DNA from: a bacterium
GTDB lineage: Bacteria > Babelota > Babeliae > Babelales > CAIQNR01
DNA: 41,434 nucleotides
Direction of reading: 5' to 3'
NCBI GenBank assembly: GCA_947502805.1
Contig: CANNBR010000001.1
Span: 1-41,434 of the forward strand
The position numbers and the translations under genes were made by a program. Under the pieces are notes generated by a model that was not told the DNA's origin, ran no database searches, and saw only the letters and a list, made by a program, of their open reading frames with translations. Shown here one piece after another: positions 34,891 through 41,434 of the stretch; position 1 is the stretch's first letter; each line of letters begins with the position of its first letter.

Positions 34891-35619
34891 ATGGTACATA
34901 AAACATCTTTTTTAAAAAGTTTTATGGTTGAAGGAAATATTGGGGCGGGCAAATCGACCTTTTTACGATTGATCGAAGAACATTTACCAGCACAAATAGT
35001 ATATGAGCCTGTAGATCAGTGGCAGCGAGTTGCGGCAGGGGAAAACCTTCTTGATCGTTTTTATAAAGACACAAAGCGATGGGCTTATACGTTTCAGTCG
35101 TATGCCTTTATTACGCGTGTTATGGAACAGCAAAAAAAGGCTTCAGTATCTGTGCATGGGTTACAGATTCTTGAACGTTCTGTGTATTCAGATCGTTATT
35201 GCTTTGCAAAAAACTGTTTTGAGATGGGAACTATGAGCCCTCTTGAATGGAGCTTATATCAAGAATGGTTTGATTGGCTTATTGAAAATTATGTTCAAAA
35301 ACCATCTGGCTTTATTTATTTACGTACGAGCCCTGAAAAAAGTTTTGAACGTTTAAAAAAGCGTGCTCGTTCAGAAGAAAAAGTGGTTCCTCTAGAATAT
35401 TTAACATTGTTGCATGATAAGCATGAGCAATGGTTGCTAGGTAAAGAAGGTATTGCAAAGTCACTTATTGATGTTCCGGTATTGGTGATTGAAGCAGATC
35501 AAGAATTTGAAAATTATTCGGATCAAATGGAAGCGCATGTTGCTAAGGTTGCTGAGTTTATTGAAGTAACAACGCTAGGATTACCAGCTCATTCTGCGAT
35601 AAAATCTACATCTTTATGA
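34891..35619 (+). CDS. Deoxynucleoside kinase (dNK/dGK-dCK family)
   Basis: 242 aa. The P-loop EGNIGAGKST (residues ~14-23), YEPVDQWQ (the glutamate and tryptophan that hold the nucleoside), the ERSVYSDRYCFAKN segment (ERS/DRS motif) and the LID-like FERLKKRARSEE are all present. Such kinases phosphorylate deoxynucleosides taken up from outside, which fits a cell living on host nucleosides. ATG 34891 has GGAG 9 bases upstream; an ATG at 34876 gives five more residues and poorer spacing. Base specificity cannot be read. The atp genes follow about 100 bases later behind their own promoter candidate. Confidence 0.88.
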   Translation: MVHKTSFLKSFMVEGNIGAGKSTFLRLIEEHLPAQIVYEPVDQWQRVAAGENLLDRFYKDTKRWAYTFQSYAFITRVMEQQKKASVSVHGLQILERSVYSDRYCFAKNCFEMGTMSPLEWSLYQEWFDWLIENYVQKPSGFIYLRTSPEKSFERLKKRARSEEKVVPLEYLTLLHDKHEQWLLGKEGIAKSLIDVPVLVIEADQEFENYSDQMEAHVAKVAEFIEVTTLGLPAHSAIKSTSL

Positions 35620-35637
35620 GGTTATTCGCATTCATTC

Positions 35638-35667
35638 TTGTAAGGAACTAAAAAAGTGGAGTAGAAT
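35638..35667 (+). promoter_or_regulatory. Possible promoter of the atp genes
   Basis: TTGTAA (35638-35643), 18-base spacer, TAGAAT (35662-35667), about 50 bases before the atpE start. TAGAAT also appears as -10 of the DUF6159-like operon. Confidence 0.4.
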
Positions 35668-35717
35668 GACGAACTACATTGTTAAAATGAAAAAAATCAA
35701 TCTGTGAAAGGGTACTC

Positions 35718-35957
35718 GTGGAATATTACGTAAAAGCAGCAGCTTTTTTAGGTGCTGCAATTGCTATCGGCCTAGGAACGCTCGGGCCATCTTTGGGAAT
35801 GGGCATGATTGCATCAAAGGCTTGTGAAAATATCGGAAAGTATCCTGAAAGCGCTAAGCAAATCAGAAGTGCGATGATGTTCGGTCTTATCATGGTAGAA
35901 ACAGCTGCCGTGTATGCCTTTGTTATTGCTTTCGTTATTATTATTTTCAGCCGTTAA
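35718..35957 (+). CDS. atpE: ATP synthase F0 subunit c
   Basis: 79 aa, two hydrophobic helices joined by a polar loop (GKYPES). It forms the rotor ring in the membrane. The ion-binding carboxylate is Glu61 in MVETAAVYAF. The glutamine of the Na+ signature in the first helix (GxGQG) is methionine here (SLGMG, Met28), which points to protons as the coupling ion. GTG 35718 is the start, with AAAGGGT before it. No subunit a gene precedes it: the upstream gene is the deoxynucleoside kinase. Confidence 0.92.
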   Translation: MEYYVKAAAFLGAAIAIGLGTLGPSLGMGMIASKACENIGKYPESAKQIRSAMMFGLIMVETAAVYAFVIAFVIIIFSR

Positions 35958-35994
35958 TCTTTTCGCTTTTTACTAAGCTAATGCAGGGGATCTT

Positions 35995-36366
35995 ATGATT
36001 CAGATTAACGTTACGCTCTTTATTCAGATGCTTAATTTTATTATTGCGTGGAAGATGCTTGATACTTTCTTTTTACGTGACTGCGTAAAAGAAGTTCAGG
36101 ATGAGCGTGAGGTTGTTATGCTCCTTGAGCAGTGCGTGCAGTCTGAAAAAGATGCGTTAAAAAAAACAAAAGATGAGCAAATAAGTGCTCTTGAGGGAAT
36201 TCGCAAAGACTTTATTGCCGCATTACCTCCTGTTGCCGAAGACCTTTCTCCTAAGAATATCTCGATCGACACCTTTTCCTTTTCTCGTGAATGTGATGTT
36301 GCTTCTCGCAATCAGATAACAGAACAATCGGTTAATTTTTTGGTAAAAAGGATAACCAATGTCTAG
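35995..36366 (+). CDS. ATP synthase F0 subunit b-type stalk protein, short
   Basis: 123 aa. The opening INVTLFIQMLNFIIAWKML-like helix is the classic membrane segment of subunit b, followed by a charged helix with heptads (residues ~33-70). It is shorter than normal b (~156-170 aa), and the last ~45 residues (from LPPVAEDL) look non-helical. It therefore may form the membrane end of a heterodimeric stalk together with the next gene. Its end overlaps the next start by 8 bases. Confidence 0.75.
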   Translation: MIQINVTLFIQMLNFIIAWKMLDTFFLRDCVKEVQDEREVVMLLEQCVQSEKDALKKTKDEQISALEGIRKDFIAALPPVAEDLSPKNISIDTFSFSRECDVASRNQITEQSVNFLVKRITNV

Positions 36367-36859
36367 TTTTTTCTGGGGAGCGCTTATAAATAAGTTTCTC
36401 AATCTGGGAATGCTTATTGCTGCATGTGCCTATCTTGTGACGAAGTATATTGCTCCTTATATTAAAAAAAGCCTAAAACAACGCGAAGAGCGCCTTTTTT
36501 CTTTAGAGCAAGAAGCAGTAGAGCTTCGAGTAAAAAAGGCTGAGGTGATTCGAGAAATGGAAGGTCAAAAGGCTTATGCTCAGCAGTTGCTTTGGAAGGT
36601 GCAATTATGGAAAAGTGTGATGGAAGGACGAGAGAATGTCTATGCTGTTGAACGCAGAGAGATTGAAAAAAAGTCCCTTGAGTATTTAAAGAAGCGGGCA
36701 GATGGTTTGTGCCAAGAGTTTCTGAAGCGTGAGGTTATTCCACCTATTTTAATAAAGACAAGAGAGCAAGTACTTGTTTTTTTTGCCAATGAAAAAGCTC
36801 AAAGAGACTATGTAACCAGTTCTTTAAAAGCATTGGGCAAGGAGAGTATTTGTGGATAG
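36359..36859 (+). CDS. atpF: ATP synthase F0 subunit b-type stalk protein, second
   Basis: 166 aa, the usual b length. One N-terminal transmembrane helix (residues ~8-27) runs into a long charged coiled coil (SLKQREERLFSLEQEAVELR onward) and a C-terminal part that would touch delta. It differs in sequence from the short b-type protein just upstream, so the stator is probably a b/b-prime-like heterodimer. Start and end overlap the neighbouring atp genes by 8 bases each, so translation is coupled. The symbol is by position and topology, not close similarity. Confidence 0.75.
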   Translation: MSSFFWGALINKFLNLGMLIAACAYLVTKYIAPYIKKSLKQREERLFSLEQEAVELRVKKAEVIREMEGQKAYAQQLLWKVQLWKSVMEGRENVYAVERREIEKKSLEYLKKRADGLCQEFLKREVIPPILIKTREQVLVFFANEKAQRDYVTSSLKALGKESICG

Positions 36860-37394
36860 AGCAGGACTTTTTCTTTCTCGGCGTTATGCACAAGCTTATC
36901 TTGGGGTATCGTATCATCTTCTTGTTCCCGATCATGTTGCTGCATTCGAATCGGCGCATGTTTTTTTTAAGAAGCATCAAACAGCGTGTTTTTTGATGGA
37001 TTTAACTTTGCTTTCTCCAGAGGTAAAAGAAAAGGCGCTCATAGATCTTATTGAGCGGTTTAAACTTCCATCATCTTGTTATGCATTAATGTGTTTGGTA
37101 ATAGCGCATCACCGTACCTCATTACTTGCTCCTATGTTTCATCAGTTAGCAGATTTGTATCAAAAGCGGGCTGGAATTATAACATTTTTAGTACAAAGTT
37201 CAGTGGCTTTATCAGAGCAAGAAAAAACATTGATAGAAAATTTTTTAAAAGAACAGGTATCTGTAAGGGTGTATTGTTCTTACGAGCTAAACCCAGAGCT
37301 TATAGCTGGTGTGCGTATTTTTAATGAACAGTATTTATGGGAATATTCTGCTCAGGCTCAATTACGAGCGCTGTATACTAGCGTACGACGCTGA
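36852..37394 (+). CDS. atpH: ATP synthase F1 subunit delta
   Basis: 180 aa, normal length. Starts with GTG inside the end of the b-type gene. FLSRRYAQAYLG is the common N-terminal helix of the delta/OSCP family, and the C-terminal VRVYCSYELNPELIAGVRIFNEQYLWEYSAQAQL follows the family pattern (P-E-L-I-G-G-x-x-x-x-x-x-x-x-x-D-x-S). It ties the top of the F1 head to the peripheral stalk. atpA starts 7 bases later. Confidence 0.88.
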   Translation: MDRAGLFLSRRYAQAYLGVSYHLLVPDHVAAFESAHVFFKKHQTACFLMDLTLLSPEVKEKALIDLIERFKLPSSCYALMCLVIAHHRTSLLAPMFHQLADLYQKRAGIITFLVQSSVALSEQEKTLIENFLKEQVSVRVYCSYELNPELIAGVRIFNEQYLWEYSAQAQLRALYTSVRR

Positions 37395-37401
37395 GGTTTT
37401 T

Positions 37402-38913
37402 ATGAAGATAAAAAGTACCGATCTTGTTTCTCTTTTTGAAAAAGCTTTACATGATGGGCCACAAGAAAATTTAGAAGAGATAGGCATTGTTGTTCAAGTG
37501 GGGGATGGCATTTGCCGTGTTCATGGTCTTGAACGAGCAGTGTATAACGAAATTGTTGAATTTGATGAAGGCAATAAAGGGATCATTCTTGATCTTGATG
37601 AAAGCTATGTCTCTGTTTTTCTTTTGTATGCCAACATTCCCGTTGTTGAATTAGAAGTAGTTAGACGTACTGGGCATGTGTTTAAAACTCCTGTAGGCAT
37701 GAATCTTCTTGGTCGTGTGATAAATGCAACTGGAGCACCACTGGATGGTCTAGGTGATTTGAATGCAGAAGCTGTAGCGCCGATAGAAACATTTGCGCCA
37801 GGGGTTATTGAACGTAGTCCGATTAATGAACCATTACAAACAGGTATTCTTGTTATTGATGCCTTAGTACCAATTGGTAAAGGTCAACGAGAGTTGATTA
37901 TTGGTAACAGAAATACAGGTAAAACAGCGGTTGCGCTTGATGCCATTCTGAATCAAAAAGGTAAAAATGTTTTCTGTATTTATGTTTCGATTGGTCAACG
38001 CCAAGCAAATCTAGCACGCGTTATTCAGTTGTTAAGTGAAAACGGAGCCCTTGAATACACAGTAGTAGTAAGTGCTGATTCAAGTGACGCAGTGTTATGC
38101 CAATATCTTGCTCCTTATGTTGGTTGTACGATTGGTGAATACTTTAGAGATAGAGGTCACGATGCTCTTATCGTCTATGATTCTTTAAGTAATCATGCGA
38201 TTGCGTATCGAGAAATGTCTCTCTTGTTGCGTAGGCCGCCGGGGCGTGAAGCGTATCCAGGCGATGTGTTTTATCTTCATTCACGATTATTAGAACGTGC
38301 AGGTAAACTTGCAAAAGGTGGTTCGTTAACAGCGCTTCCTATTATTGAAGTACAGTCAGATGATATCACTGCCTACATTCCAACGAATCTTATTTCCATC
38401 ACTGATGGTCAAGTATTCCTTGATGATCAGTTATTTAAAAGTGGCATTCGTCCTGCGGTGAACATTGGTCTTTCTGTTTCTCGTGTTGGTGGAGCAGCGC
38501 AAACTCGTGCAGTGAAAAAAATGGCAAAGACCTTAGGTCTTGAACTTGCTCAGTATCGTGAACTTTTAGACTTTTCTCAGTTTGGTACTGATCTTGATAA
38601 AGAAGCACAACGACGTCTTGCTCGTGGACAATGTGCCACGGAAGTGCTTAAGCAGGGTCATTACACCACGTATAACTTTGTTCAAGAAGCGTTGATGCTT
38701 TTTATTTTGCAAGAAGGTTTTTTGCATGATGTCGCACTTCCTACTATTCAAGCATTTGTTACACAGTTTGTAAGTTACGTTGAATCTGTCTATCCAAAGG
38801 TGTATGGCACTATTTTAGAATCAACCGATGTATCTGATCAGATTAAAACCGAGCTTATTGCCATAGCAAAAGAGTTCAAGATTCTTTTTGTGGCTCCTGA
38901 GTTGGTTGGCTAG
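37402..38913 (+). CDS. atpA: ATP synthase F1 subunit alpha
   Basis: 503 aa with ATG 37402 and GAGG five bases upstream; this length and the IKSTDLVSLFEKAL start fit the family. Non-catalytic nucleotide site: Walker A is GNRNTGKT (168-175; family GDRQTGKT). The arginine finger segment SVSRVGGAAQTRAVKKMAKTLGLELAQYREL is intact. RRPPGREAYPGDVFYLHSRLLERA is the strongest family stretch. It is the last atp gene here: gamma, beta and epsilon do not follow; repeat F does. Confidence 0.95.
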   Translation: MKIKSTDLVSLFEKALHDGPQENLEEIGIVVQVGDGICRVHGLERAVYNEIVEFDEGNKGIILDLDESYVSVFLLYANIPVVELEVVRRTGHVFKTPVGMNLLGRVINATGAPLDGLGDLNAEAVAPIETFAPGVIERSPINEPLQTGILVIDALVPIGKGQRELIIGNRNTGKTAVALDAILNQKGKNVFCIYVSIGQRQANLARVIQLLSENGALEYTVVVSADSSDAVLCQYLAPYVGCTIGEYFRDRGHDALIVYDSLSNHAIAYREMSLLLRRPPGREAYPGDVFYLHSRLLERAGKLAKGGSLTALPIIEVQSDDITAYIPTNLISITDGQVFLDDQLFKSGIRPAVNIGLSVSRVGGAAQTRAVKKMAKTLGLELAQYRELLDFSQFGTDLDKEAQRRLARGQCATEVLKQGHYTTYNFVQEALMLFILQEGFLHDVALPTIQAFVTQFVSYVESVYPKVYGTILESTDVSDQIKTELIAIAKEFKILFVAPELVG

Positions 38914-38960
38914 ATTAGACTGATTTTTATAGTAAAGATTAGTGTAGAAGAAACCTTTTA

Positions 38961-39058
38961 CTCGTCGTCCTCAGCGGTACGAGAGCTGCGGCAGCGTGCG
39001 TAGTACGGTGCTAAGCGAAGTGAGCATGAGGATCCAGGATAATTGCACAAAAATCATT
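38961..39058. repeat. Dispersed repeat, single arm, copy F
   Basis: CTCGTCGTCCTCAGCGGTACGAGAGC at the left and GTGAGCATGAGGATCCAGG then ATAATTGCACAAAAATCATT at the right match the right arm of copy B read on its minus strand. Where copy B has the perfect 15-bp hairpin, F has a different insert. It lies between atpA and the hydrolase gene. Confidence 0.8.
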
Positions 39059-39078
39059 ATAGTGAGGCATTTTCAGCG

Positions 39079-39639
39079 ATGAATAAAATAAAAGCAATTC
39101 TTATTCCCGGCAACGGGGATAGCTCGCCTCAGGATAATTGGCTTCCTTATGTTAAAGCGGAGTTAGAAAAAAGAGGCCTTACCGTTTTAGCCCCACAATT
39201 TCCCGATACACCGATTTGCAGAGAAAAGTACTGGATTCCTTTTTTAAAACAATTGGGAGCGGACGAGAGTACCATACTTATCGGGCATTCAACCGGAGCT
39301 ATCGCGGCAATGCGGTTTGCAGAAAACAATAAGATTTTAGGTTCGGTGCTTGTTGGTTCGTATCACAGTGATCTTGGCATGGAAACTGAAAAATTAAGTG
39401 GCTATTTTGACCGTCCTTGGAACTGGGAAGCTATCAAACAGAATCAATCCTTTATCATTCAATTTGCATCTACTGATGATCAGTGGATTCCCATAGCAGA
39501 AGCGCGTGCTGTGCATAAAAATTTGAACACTGAATATTACGAATTTACTGATAAAGGCCATTTTATTGGCCGTTGTTATAACCCAACTTTTCCTGAATTG
39601 GTGGAAGCGGTTAGTAATCAACTTATGGTTCTACGGTAA
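39079..39639 (+). CDS. RBBP9/YdeN-type serine hydrolase
   Basis: 186 aa. IPGNGDSS near the start, ILIGHSTGAIAAMRF with nucleophile Ser71, FASTDDQWIP with the acid (Asp133 or 134) and DKGHFIG with His161 give a complete catalytic triad of the small RBBP9/YdeN alpha/beta-hydrolase family. Substrate unknown. I chose ATG 39079 (GTGAGG upstream) over an in-frame ATG at 39043, which lies within repeat F. The stop codon overlaps the start of a GNAT pseudogene (TAATG). Confidence 0.85.
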   Translation: MNKIKAILIPGNGDSSPQDNWLPYVKAELEKRGLTVLAPQFPDTPICREKYWIPFLKQLGADESTILIGHSTGAIAAMRFAENNKILGSVLVGSYHSDLGMETEKLSGYFDRPWNWEAIKQNQSFIIQFASTDDQWIPIAEARAVHKNLNTEYYEFTDKGHFIGRCYNPTFPELVEAVSNQLMVLR

Positions 39640-39822
39640 TGAAATTTTTACCATTAAAAATAGAACATTTTCCGTTGCTTCCTTGCCTTTTATGTTGACC
39701 CTGAAAAAGAAAATAAACCAGCTTTGCGCACATACGAAAAAGCAGGGTTTACCGTTTTCAGTAGTATAGGTCATACAATTCTGGAAAAACTTTCTATTGT
39801 ACCTTTGGTTATCTATAGGTAA
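39639..39822 (+). pseudogene. GNAT acetyltransferase remnant with internal deletion
   Basis: An ATG overlapping the hydrolase stop gives MKFLPLKIEHFPLLPCL, a typical GNAT opening, and ends at TGA 39696-39698. In the +1 frame from 39688 there follows FYVDPEKENKPALRTYEKAGFTVFSSIG to TAA at 39820, a standard GNAT C-terminal motif (D-P-x-x-x-N-x-x-A-x-x-x-Y-E-K-A-G-F). The ~100 residues expected between are missing, so this is a head joined to a tail out of frame. It was probably translated with the hydrolase before decay. Confidence 0.8.
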
Positions 39823-39891
39823 CTATTTTAATGGATTTTGGTAACTCATAGGTAACCAAAAGGGGTTGTGAACATTGCTATTGAAAAAACT

Positions 39892-40110
39892 TTACCGTTT
39901 ATTTATTTCATCTCTATCAAAATTAAGGTCTTTTGTTGTTATGCGTACCGCATCAAAGGTTCTTTTTTTAGAGAGTTTTTTTGTTTGATCAGCCGTTTCA
40001 TCATCTTGCAAGATGATGACGCGAAATTTTTTAGATAATTGGTCCTGATACTTTTTTGGTACCTTGATAATTCCATCTTCGATTTCCGCTATAAATTCTA
40101 TTGCATGCAT
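39892..40110 (-). CDS. Antitoxin-like small protein without a visible toxin
   Basis: 72 aa. MHAIEFIAEIEDGIIKVPKKYQDQL followed by FRVIILQDDE is the usual N-terminal pattern of short antitoxins (AbrB/DUF2281-like, often beside PIN or RelE toxins), and the tail is charged (TTKDLNFDRDEINKR). AAAGGAA lies before ATG 40110. The toxin would be expected next on the minus strand, but 39640-39890 holds only the GNAT remnant. So it is likely an orphan. Annotation by pattern only. Confidence 0.55.
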   Translation of the reverse strand: MHAIEFIAEIEDGIIKVPKKYQDQLSKKFRVIILQDDETADQTKKLSKKRTFDAVRITTKDLNFDRDEINKR

Positions 40111-40438
40111 AGTAAGTTCCTTTAAAAAACTTTTGATTTTAAATTTAACCTAACATTGAACACTTTCAACAGCAAACGTAAACGATAGCAAGAAGTAGAT
40201 TTTTTTAGTTATCTATAGAATCCCTTGATAAGATACTTGAAAAACAAGCACGAGTTATCGCCAAAAGACGAATTAAAGTAATAAATCATTCTATGAATTT
40301 AGAGCAGCAAGGGTTAAATCAAAAGCAGTTGCAGAGCCAAGAAGAAGATTTGGTTCAAGAACTCTTACGCGGTGAACCTAAAAAACTGTGGAATAATGAA
40401 ATTTAATTATCCGATTTACTTGGGGAATGTATTAAAAT
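40111..40438. other. Gap with a short open frame before mepB
   Basis: The frame from 40209 to TAA at 40404-40406 is open and charged (KILEKQARVIAKRRIKVIN, then QSQEEDLVQELLRGEPKKLW), but the only ATG is at 40293 and has no ribosome binding site. It may be the tail of a lost gene. Nothing else is recognised here. Confidence 0.35.
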
Positions 40439-41023
40439 ATGAGTGAAAAAGCATTAACAACTTATGAAAAATTTTTAGCAACATTAACACCAAAGCAAGC
40501 TAAGCAATTTAGTAAAGAACAAAAAGAATTTTTTATATTGGAAATGGTTTTTGCTGCGCAAGAGTTTGCTTATAATCCTAGTGGCTTAATCATTAGCAAT
40601 CTGGAGCAAGAAGCAGAAAGCCAAGAGTATGGAGCCTGTAGATTTGACCTTGGTCAAAAACATATTAAATTCCGTGTGGCAAAAATCACCCCAAAAAAAG
40701 TCGGTCAGTTTGTTACTTTCTGGAAACGAATGGGAGATGGTCCCATTATGCCTTATGATGTAAACGACCACTTTGATTTTTTGATCGTCAGTGTGCGTAA
40801 AGTAGATTGTCTTGGTCAGTTTATTTTTCCAAAAAATGTTCTGTTGCAAAAAGGGCTGCTCTCAAAAGATGGTCGTGGGGGAAAGCGCGCGATGCGTGTG
40901 TACTCTGTATGGGATATAACTGAAAGTCTGCAAGCTAAGAAAACTCAGGGATGGCAATTACTGTATTTTGTGGAATTACAGCCTGTGCTTGATAAGGTAA
41001 AAATTCAAAAGCTGTTTCTTTAA
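40439..41023 (+). CDS. mepB: MepB-family protein
   Basis: 194 aa. The string SQEYGACRFDLGQKHIKFRVAKI, then KVGQFVTFWKRMGDGPIMPYD, FGQF-like LGQFIFPKNVLL, DGRGGKRAMRVYSVWD and KTQGWQLLYFVEL match the MepB family closely along its length. MepB is known from the mepRAB operon of Staphylococcus, where its role is not settled. Here there is no mepR or mepA neighbour. The gene sits between an orphan antitoxin-like gene and tRNA-Arg, a typical place for acquired genes. The N-terminal ~40 residues are extra and helical. Confidence 0.85.
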   Translation: MSEKALTTYEKFLATLTPKQAKQFSKEQKEFFILEMVFAAQEFAYNPSGLIISNLEQEAESQEYGACRFDLGQKHIKFRVAKITPKKVGQFVTFWKRMGDGPIMPYDVNDHFDFLIVSVRKVDCLGQFIFPKNVLLQKGLLSKDGRGGKRAMRVYSVWDITESLQAKKTQGWQLLYFVELQPVLDKVKIQKLFL

Positions 41024-41037
41024 ATTATAGATAAAAA

Positions 41038-41066
41038 TTGAAAAGAATGATCAGTTGCCTTATACT
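41038..41066 (+). promoter_or_regulatory. Promoter of tRNA-Arg
   Basis: TTGAAA (41038-41043), 17-base spacer, TATACT (41061-41066). Start of transcription is expected near 41073, about 29 bases before the tRNA. Confidence 0.7.
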
Positions 41067-41101
41067 AAAGGTTTCTTAGTTCTTAAGATTTAAAAATTAG
41101 T

Positions 41102-41178
41102 GTGCTCGTAGCTCAGTTGGATAGAGCAACGGATTTCTAATCCGTAGGTCGCTGGTTCGAATCCAGCCGGGCACACCA
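41102..41178 (+). tRNA. tRNA-Arg (UCU)
   Basis: 77 nt with CCA encoded. The acceptor GTGCTCG pairs with CGGGCAC (one G-U); the D arm is AGCTC...GAGC; the anticodon stem ACGGA/TCCGT holds loop TTTCTAA with anticodon TCT at 41136-41138; the T arm has GGTTCGAATCC. It reads AGA, and by wobble AGG. Confidence 0.97.
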
Positions 41179-41329
41179 TCTCTTCACACTCCATCATTAC
41201 CAAAGTTGCAGCATTATTTTTGATATTTCATAGAGTGGATCAGTTTATGCCACCCACTTCTTTGTTTAATTTAGGTTTATTTTTTCCTCAGAACTGGTTG
41301 TTTTCAAGGGGCCAAGTCTAAAATGAAGT

Positions 41330-41390
41330 GCGACAACTTTCTGATAGAATTAGTTTTGATAAAAAATTCTGTCTAAAAAAAAGTTGTCGC
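41330..41390 (+). promoter_or_regulatory. Hairpin upstream of the IS30 transposase start
   Basis: GCGACAACTTT (41330-41340) pairs perfectly with AAAGTTGTCGC (41380-41390), 2 bases before the transposase ATG; inside, GAATT (41347-41351) can pair with AATTC (41365-41369). In a transcript entering from outside, this stem would cover the ribosome binding region. Confidence 0.65.
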
Positions 41391-41392
41391 TT

Positions 41393-41434
41393 ATGAATTA
41401 TACCCAATTAAAAGAACATGATCGAATACGAATT
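41393..41434 (+). CDS. IS30-family transposase, first 14 residues (partial)
   Basis: MNYTQLKEHDRIRI is the well-known opening of IS30-type transposases (family form Y-x-x-L-x-x-x-E-R/D-x-x-I), which precedes the helix-turn-helix that binds the element's ends. The rest, including the DDE catalytic core, lies beyond the window. No clear Shine-Dalgarno is seen; the hairpin arm occupies its place. Confidence 0.75.
   Translation, partial: MNYTQLKEHDRIRI

Larger units (their letters stand above)
41318..41434 (+). mobile_element. Left end of an IS30-family insertion sequence (continues past the window)
   Basis: The end near AAGTCTAAAATGAAGTGCGACA is shared, inverted, with the relic after uvrB, which marks it as a terminal repeat. 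The transposase gene begins 70 bases inside. The element lies ~140 bases downstream of tRNA-Arg. The exact outer base cannot be fixed without the right end. Confidence 0.7.

Noticed and set aside
39812..39862. Repeated ATAGGTAAC motif
   Set aside because: Two copies about 30 bases apart in decaying sequence; too few to call an iteron or attachment site.
41254..41322. 24-codon frame starting ATGCCACCC near the IS end
   Set aside because: No ribosome site, and its stop falls in the IS terminal repeat; it could only be a fragment.

Overview
The window is an AT-rich (roughly 37-39% GC by eye) bacterial chromosome segment with standard-code genes, a Gram-negative-style envelope (outer-membrane-type protein, many signal peptides), nucleoside salvage by a deoxynucleoside kinase, an ankyrin-like secreted protein, several secreted proteins of unknown function, decaying genes and many intergenic palindromic repeats. 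This fits a host-associated, gene-reduced bacterium. My best guess is Candidatus Dependentiae (TM6/Babeliae), but that rests on overall gene content and not on a diagnostic marker.

Layout. 1-4910 (+): a tightly overlapping envelope-sugar operon with two polyprenyl-phosphate-type GT2 glycosyltransferases, a GNAT acetyltransferase, a DegT/ArnB-type sugar aminotransferase, a SAM methyltransferase and a polytopic membrane protein. Together they look like a pathway that builds and transfers an N-acylated amino sugar on a lipid carrier. 4911-8000: palindromic repeats A-C surround a methyltransferase gene broken by an in-frame stop and glyA. 8027-13072: efp-nusB (+) converge with rpsA-ndk-lipase-murI (-). 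13600-17164: membrane and secreted proteins of unknown role plus a Nudix hydrolase. 17279-21708: leuS-uvrB. 21714-28760: an IS30-end relic, a secreted protein with a triplicated hexapeptide, an M3 metallopeptidase, a RecO-like protein and a giant MscS-type channel. 28770-34711 (-): an outer-membrane-type protein, a secreted protein, RecD2, a zinc-ligand-less amidase_3-like protein and a GerMN-like protein, with repeat E inside the operon. 34891-38913 (+): deoxynucleoside kinase, then a partial ATP synthase operon (c, two b-type subunits, delta, alpha) that stops at repeat F with no gamma, beta or epsilon. 38961-41434: an accessory tail with an RBBP9-type hydrolase, an internally deleted GNAT pseudogene, an unpaired antitoxin-like gene, mepB, tRNA-Arg(UCU), and the left end of an IS30-family insertion sequence running off the window.

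The strongest leads are: a dispersed family of ~80-bp inverted arms at six or seven intergenic sites, three of them as ~225-255-bp palindromes; a methyltransferase with a precise in-frame TAA; a leucyl-tRNA synthetase whose editing-site threonine-rich motif is degenerate; a truncated ATP synthase operon ending at a repeat; an inactivated amidase paired with GerMN; and an RBS-sequestering hairpin at the IS30 end. I saw no CRISPR array or clearly new defence system.
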